From positions 22,320 through 86,319 of the forward strand of contig NW_003546427.1 in the NCBI RefSeq assembly GCF_000090795.2: a stretch of DNA of 64,000 nucleotides, in the 5' to 3' direction. Both the position numbers and the translations under genes were made by a program. Positions 58,801 to 64,000 of the stretch are shown piece by piece. Positions within the stretch are counted from its first letter, which is position 1. Each line of letters begins with the position of its first letter. Source of the DNA: Amphimedon queenslandica (taxonomy: Eukaryota; Porifera; Demospongiae; Haplosclerida; Niphatidae). The notes under the pieces were generated by a model. It had not been told where the DNA came from, did no database searches, and saw only the letters and a program-made list of their open reading frames with translations.

Positions 58801-60554
58801 ATACCTTTTGTTTAGAGGTTTTATGGGAAATTTGTTAAAAAATTTGTATACTTTTTGGAGTACAAACGCTGTTATCGCTATGCTACTTTTTTTATTTTAT
58901 GGCTAGTAGCTCACCATGCAGCAACAATAGGACTGGTAAAAAAACAATATTTCTGCCAATGGCAGGTATTGTGTCACTTCCTTTTAGGTTGAATGCAGTC
59001 CAAATGCAAGTGTACTGATGCCATATGAAGCACTTGATGCTCAAGAAGGAAGGTGTGATTTTGCAGAGGTAAATATCTTAAATCTAAATATTGTTTTTTA
59101 TGACAAGTCATTTGCAGTTTCATTTGGTATTTACAACAGTACTCACTGTCTTCTTTACTCTTCCAATCTCTGACCTACCTTTCATTGGCATTGTCATCAT
59201 CACATTTTATTCATTGTTACTTCAGTGTTTTGTATTTCCTGCACTATTTGCTGACACTTTTCTGCTTAATTTGTATTCACGCTACACTCAAACTGAAGTC
59301 TTGTAAGCTAAAATTAATTGATCAATGTTGGCATCCCATTTCTACAATAGATCTGAGTTCTTAAAGAAAAAGGGCTTTGTTGGTTTGTGCAGTTTCTTTA
59401 TGACTTGCTATGGAGCTATTGTTGTTTGGCATGTAAGTTGTACATTATTTTTGTACAGTTATTTATGAGATTTTTAGCACAAGTATATTGAACGCCTTAA
59501 CTTTCTGCAGACACTTGAAGTTAGTGTTACTAAATTGCAGTAAATTAAATTTTGTGTAATTATAGATTGCAGAACAACAGAAGAAAATAGAAACTGCTAA
59601 ATCTAATAACTGTGTTCTCCTTTCTAATATATTACCAAATCATGTTGTTCATCATTTCTTAGATCCTGATGTTAGTCACATGGTATGTTCATTGTATATA
59701 AAATGTTTTTCAGTGTAGAGTTTGTTTTTGCATATTTTAGGATCTTTATTATCACTATCATGAGAGAGTTGGGGTAATGTTTGCTGCTGTTCCAGATTTT
59801 TCATCTTACTATGGTGAATCTGATGCAAATAACTATGGCCTTGAATGTCTTCGTCTTCTAAATGAGATATTTGGAGGTACTTACAATAAATAATCATTAT
59901 TAAGTTATTAAAATATTAATAGACTTTGATCAACTCCTGTTGGAAGAAAGATTTAATTCACTGGAGAAAATAAAAACAATTGGAAGCACATATATGATTG
60001 CATCTGGATTGCATGTAAACCTGAATCACCTATAATTCTTTATAAATTGTTCCAATAGGATGATAAAAATGGCTGGCAACACCTCAATACTCTTGCTGAA
60101 TTTTCTTTTGCTTTAAGAGCTAAACTGGAGCGATTAAACATTGAGAGCTTTACTAAATTTCAATTGCGAATTGGTTTGCTCAATTACTATGTCTTCAGTG
60201 TCAGTAATTTTTAATCATAGGTATTAATCATGGTCCTGTTGTTGCTGGAGTAATTGGGGCAAAGAAGCCTCAGTATGACATATGGGGAGACACTGTTAAT
60301 CTTGCTAGCAGAATGGAGAGCACTGGAATACGTGGAAAAACTCAAGTTAGTATATTATTTTAAAGATTAATGTCTTCTACAATTTGTATTCAAACCCTGA
60401 GGTATTTTAATTGTCATAATTATAGGTTGTCCAGGAGTCTAAGAATATACTGCAAGGTCTAGGCTACAACTTTGAATTTCGTGGTTCTGTCAATGTGAAG
60501 GGGAAAGGTGAATTGGTCACATATTTTCTTTTGGATGAGATGCCGGCCATTTAA
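55881..60554 (+). CDS. Transmembrane adenylyl cyclase (class III, C1 and C2)
   Basis: It makes cAMP from ATP at the membrane. Exon 1 (55881-56489) opens with [10 protein letters not shown] and holds about six membrane helices. C1 is spread over 56903-57775: metal-binding [12 protein letters not shown] (57097-57208) and [12 protein letters not shown] (57253-57380), then [14 protein letters not shown] (57421-57579). A Ser-rich linker and a second membrane set follow ([13 protein letters not shown] near 58560 to [13 protein letters not shown] near 59395). C2 runs from 59566 to the stop and has [15 protein letters not shown] (catalytic Lys), [14 protein letters not shown] and [14 protein letters not shown]. 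Both metal Asp and the C2 Lys, Asp, Asn and Arg are present, so it should be catalytically competent. Using the GTCAGT donor near 58376 and the TTACAG acceptor near 58690 keeps the frame open throughout. Confidence 0.9.
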
Positions 60555-60853
60555 TCCAATACTGATCAACACTGTTTCTCTTCAACTAAACAATTAACAA
60601 TCATTATTTGTGATGTATTGTAGTTCTAATCGTAGTTAGTTTTCAATGGTAGTTTGATTATATGCATTGTGCTATGTGCGTAAATTCAGCAACAAAACAC
60701 AGATCACAGTTAATTCATTACCAGCACACTTACAACATAGGTGCTTGTGCTTGCACCATTGCACAAGCATCATTGCTAATTATTATTATTCATGATTAGT
60801 TAATTAAGCCACACTGGTCCACTCCTTCCCACTACCCTCCCCACTTCGACAAA
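60555..60853. other. Intergenic region between cyclase and NLR
   Basis: 299 bp with no gene; presumably the cyclase 3' UTR and the NLR promoter. The last 30 bp before the ATG are pyrimidine-rich (CCACTCCTTCCCACTACCCT). Confidence 0.4.
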
Positions 60854-63800
60854 ATGGCTGATTTTCAAGAAGAAAGCTTGGAGTCTTTTCTTGTCAGATA
60901 CAAGACAGCGGACAAATCATTCTCAGAATTAAAGAAAGAATGTGATACCAAACTTTTTGCAGTCCTCGATCTGAACTACAGCTTGAGTCTCGTAACGATT
61001 CTTGGTTTAGGGGAAGTGGATAATTTGGCCATTACGAAGGATAATGAAAAAGATAAGGACAGGGTTATTGCTCTGTTTTGGAAGTGGAAAGCAACCCAAG
61101 GATATGATGCAACGTATCTGGCCCTGATATCTGCTCTTCTGAAATGTAAAGAAGTTGAAGCTGCAGAGCAGGTTTGTGGCTACGTGTACTTGGGTATGGA
61201 CCTGTCTAATATTTCTCCAGCAAGTGAGTGAGCTACTCTAAGCCATGTACACATAACTGGAATTGATGTGTGGATGTATTGTATGAGTTGTCGCTACCAA
61301 ATTTTGATTTGAATCACTGATTATGTTGTCTGCACAACGTAAGAATATGTATTCTGTAAACTCATTAATAATTACTATCCATTAATTTTAACTATTTTTT
61401 AACCAGCAGCCTAATTTTGTTTAAGTTAATGGACATAAATATAATTGTCAATGTGCAGTTGGTTACTTTAGTTGTAGAAATTATTAGCATTAATGTACCC
61501 ACAACTGCAATAATGTGAAACATAAGGTAGTTTGGGTTTACGGTATGTATCAGAAAAATTTAATTTTTACTATTGAGAATTCTTTCCTAGCCAGTTTTAA
61601 TGAACTTTGGCATAAGTCCCTATACTGTACTGGGTGTTTGGCCAGATTAAAAAAATCATCACAAAATCTAAATTTGATCAGAATTAGTTCAAAATTGGTA
61701 CATAACATAAGGACATGTATACATACACATATCAGAAAAAATTATAAAATTAAGAATTCTAGTTTTGTGGTTTTTGTCGAATTTCCCTGTACTGAGTCTT
61801 TGACCCAATGTTTGAGCAACTTGTCAACTTGACAACCCATTGAGTGACAAGGAGCTGCATGAGCACCGTCCCCAAAATCCTGTGAGAAATCCTGCCTACT
61901 ACTGTAATACTGTTCATGTCCCTTGTACCATGTTGTACCAAAGCATAAGTTTTGTCAAAATCCTTTTGTTAATGAAATATTTGCTCTGGTGCACATGCAC
62001 GTGTACCATAAAATGCAGAAGCTTGTTGATAATTAAAATGGCCTAGGATATGACATTTTTTAATGAAATATGGATTTTAATTCTGGGCATGCTACATTGT
62101 ACTTGTATACCGTATTGAATTAATTTTTGCAGGTTCAATTTGTAAATGTTTTTGTCCACTAAAATTATGCACTACTGATGTACATGTGCAGTATAAATGT
62201 TCCTTTGTTTGTGTACATGTACATGTATGTTGCAGTATGGCTATTATAGGGGGCAAGAGCCTTGTAATGTTATTCATTCTTTTAGCTAATTTTTACTGTG
62301 TTTATAGGTTTGGCAACTGAAGGATCTTTGGAAAGACAACCACAAGATGAGCCACACAAAAGATACCTCCCAATTAGTTACTCAAAAAGTGAGCAAGCGA
62401 AGGCTCCTTGTGAAAAAGACACCAGCAACATTGCTTGGCAGATCTTTGACAAATGTCATGATCAACTGGTTGACATCATCAGGGGTGATGATAAACTTTG
62501 CCACAGTTTGTTAGAGGAGCTGTATCAATGCTTCCTTATTGGTTCAGCAGAGAAAGAAGTCATTCAGCAGTTGCCGTGCATTGACATAAGGAGCAAAGCA
62601 ATAATGGGACGCGTCTCTACTTTTATTAGCAAAGGAAGAAATCCAATCGGGTCCCTAGCTAAGTTAGTGTCTGTTCTGAAGAGCTTTGAAGTATTTTCTG
62701 CCATAAATAGGAACTTATTGATGGAAGGTATTTGTCAATGAAGGAAGTATAACTTTTACCATAATTATTTTGTAGCTCGTTATGCTGACTTGAAACTGAG
62801 AGATGTACATGCAAGTCACTCGGCCAAGAAATCACCACCTGTATCAGACAAAATAACAACTTCTGCTACAAGTATTTTTAGAGAATTTTTGAGAGCTTCT
62901 TATTTATTGTCTTATTGTTCATAGAATATGATGAGGATCTAATGACTGATTCCATTAAGAAATATTCTCGTCATATGAAGCTTTATTATAAGAAGCAAAA
63001 GCCTGACCCAAAGTGGTCAATGGATAGTGCCCCATCAAAAGTTTATGTAGACTTAGCAGTTCTTAACAAAGATGAAGTCTGCTCTGATCCTTTCTCAAAA
63101 TCGACAATACATGGGATTGATGATGATATTTTTCAGCGCAAGGATCCACTCTCAGTAGATGAGCTGTGCAACATTGAGTATGGAGATGCCATTTTGATTG
63201 AAGGTGCTCCTGGAATAGGGAAATCAATGCTTGCATTTGAGATATGTAGCCGATGGGTCAAAGGAAAAGCGTTAATGGGCTACACACTGCTGTTATTGTT
63301 TCGTTTAAGAGAAAAATTTGTACAAGATTGTGAGACCGTTAAAGAGTTACTGGGTTGCTTCTTGGTTGGTCAGTCATGGAAGGAGGAAGTTGTTAGAGAT
63401 ATTATTGATAACAGTGGAGAGGGTGTCATTATTATTCTTGAAGGTTTTGATGAGCTACCTCATGAGCTTACCACACCTGATTCAGTATTTTTAAAGTTGT
63501 CTTTTGAGCTCCCAAGTGCATCTTTTATCTTCACTAGTCGTCCATCAGCAAAGCATTGCTTAAAACAGGAAATTTTATTTGAGCGTCACGTTGAAGTGAT
63601 TGGATTTACTAAGCCAAGCATTGAAAAATATGTTACTGAGTTTTTCAAAGGGAACAGTGAGCATATTACGAGTTTTAATCAACATCTAGAAGAGTCACCA
63701 AAAATAAGAGACTCTCTTTATATTCCTGTCAATCTCGTTATTGTATGCACCATATTTGAGCAGTCCATTAGAAATGAAGAGCAAGTTCCGTTAAAAGGCA

Positions 63801-64000
63801 TTGTAACATCAACCAAATTATATGATGTAATGATTAAAACATTATTATATCGACATATGAAAAGTCAGAATCCAGCAAAATCAATTAGTATACCAGATTT
63901 GAATAGATTGCCTTATAATCTTGCTATAGAATTTAAGAAAATTTGTGAAATAGCATATAATGGCCTAAGAGAAAAGAAGACAAAGCTTTTATTTTATGCA
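60854..64000 (+). CDS. NLR: Death domain, second death-fold domain, NACHT (3' end cut off)
   Basis: Four exons join in phase: 60854-61223, 62308-62727, 62776-62871 and 62925 to beyond the window. Exon 1 (MADFQEESLESFLVRYKTAD) is a helical domain of about 115 residues, best read as a Death domain. Exon 2 encodes a second helical domain (IFDKCHDQLVDIIRGDDKLC) resembling a CARD or Death fold. Exon 4 holds a NACHT ATPase: Walker A EGAPGIGKSM near 63200, Walker B IIILEGFDELP near 63432, and sensor FTSRPSA near 63532. These proteins sense danger signals and oligomerise. No leucine-rich repeats can be judged because the gene is cut at 64000. Intron 1 (1.08 kb) contains a 175-bp repeat copy. Confidence 0.87.
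61540..61800. repeat. 175-bp repeat copy in NLR intron 1
   Basis: It contains TATTGAGAATTCTTTCCTAG, a GATCAGAATTAGTTCAAAAT segment and ACATAAGGACATGTATACAT, all family landmarks in inverted order relative to 9885-10375. Confidence 0.55.

Overview
The window looks like animal nuclear DNA from a sponge or another early-branching metazoan; a demosponge such as Amphimedon is my guess. It is AT-rich, its genes have many exons and very short introns (often 42-50 bp), and its gene set is metazoan: a DDX11 helicase, a two-domain transmembrane adenylyl cyclase, NACHT and death-domain proteins, and a giant EGF/sushi/Ig/Kunitz mosaic protein. No operons, tRNA, rRNA or CRISPR arrays were found. The species is inference; the gene content is read directly.

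Left third (1-22.6 kb): a repeat-rich zone built around seven copies of one small four-exon gene. Five minus-strand copies (two of them broken) are followed by two plus-strand copies. The encoded protein of about 92-96 residues carries the core of mitochondrial ribosomal protein mL49 (Img2 family). It lacks the family's usual C-terminal part and ends in a short acidic tail instead. All five intact copies keep the same splice sites and phases, and four have a CACGT core just upstream of the ATG. The introns hold non-autonomous TIR elements and a roughly 175-bp repeat. One exon is split by a decayed 3.1-kb hAT DNA transposon.

Middle (22.6-45.4 kb, minus strand): DDX11, with about 25 exons, and 142 bp upstream of it the end of a 15.4-kb gene for a secreted mosaic protein. 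Its order is signal peptide, IgGFc-binding domain, eight EGF-like domains, two sushi domains, EGF, a large novel region, two Ig domains, ephrin-receptor-like Cys-rich repeats, then alternating Kunitz, TIL and an 8-Cys module.

Right (45.5-64 kb): a gene-dense block rich in signalling and death-fold proteins. Head-to-head with the mosaic gene (129 bp between start codons) is a gene joining an NLR-like helical region to a protein kinase domain. Tail-to-tail with that is an ankyrin-Roc-COR-Death protein, which is DAPK-like but has no kinase. A transmembrane adenylyl cyclase follows, then the 5' part of an NLR (Death, second death-fold domain, NACHT) that runs off the window end.
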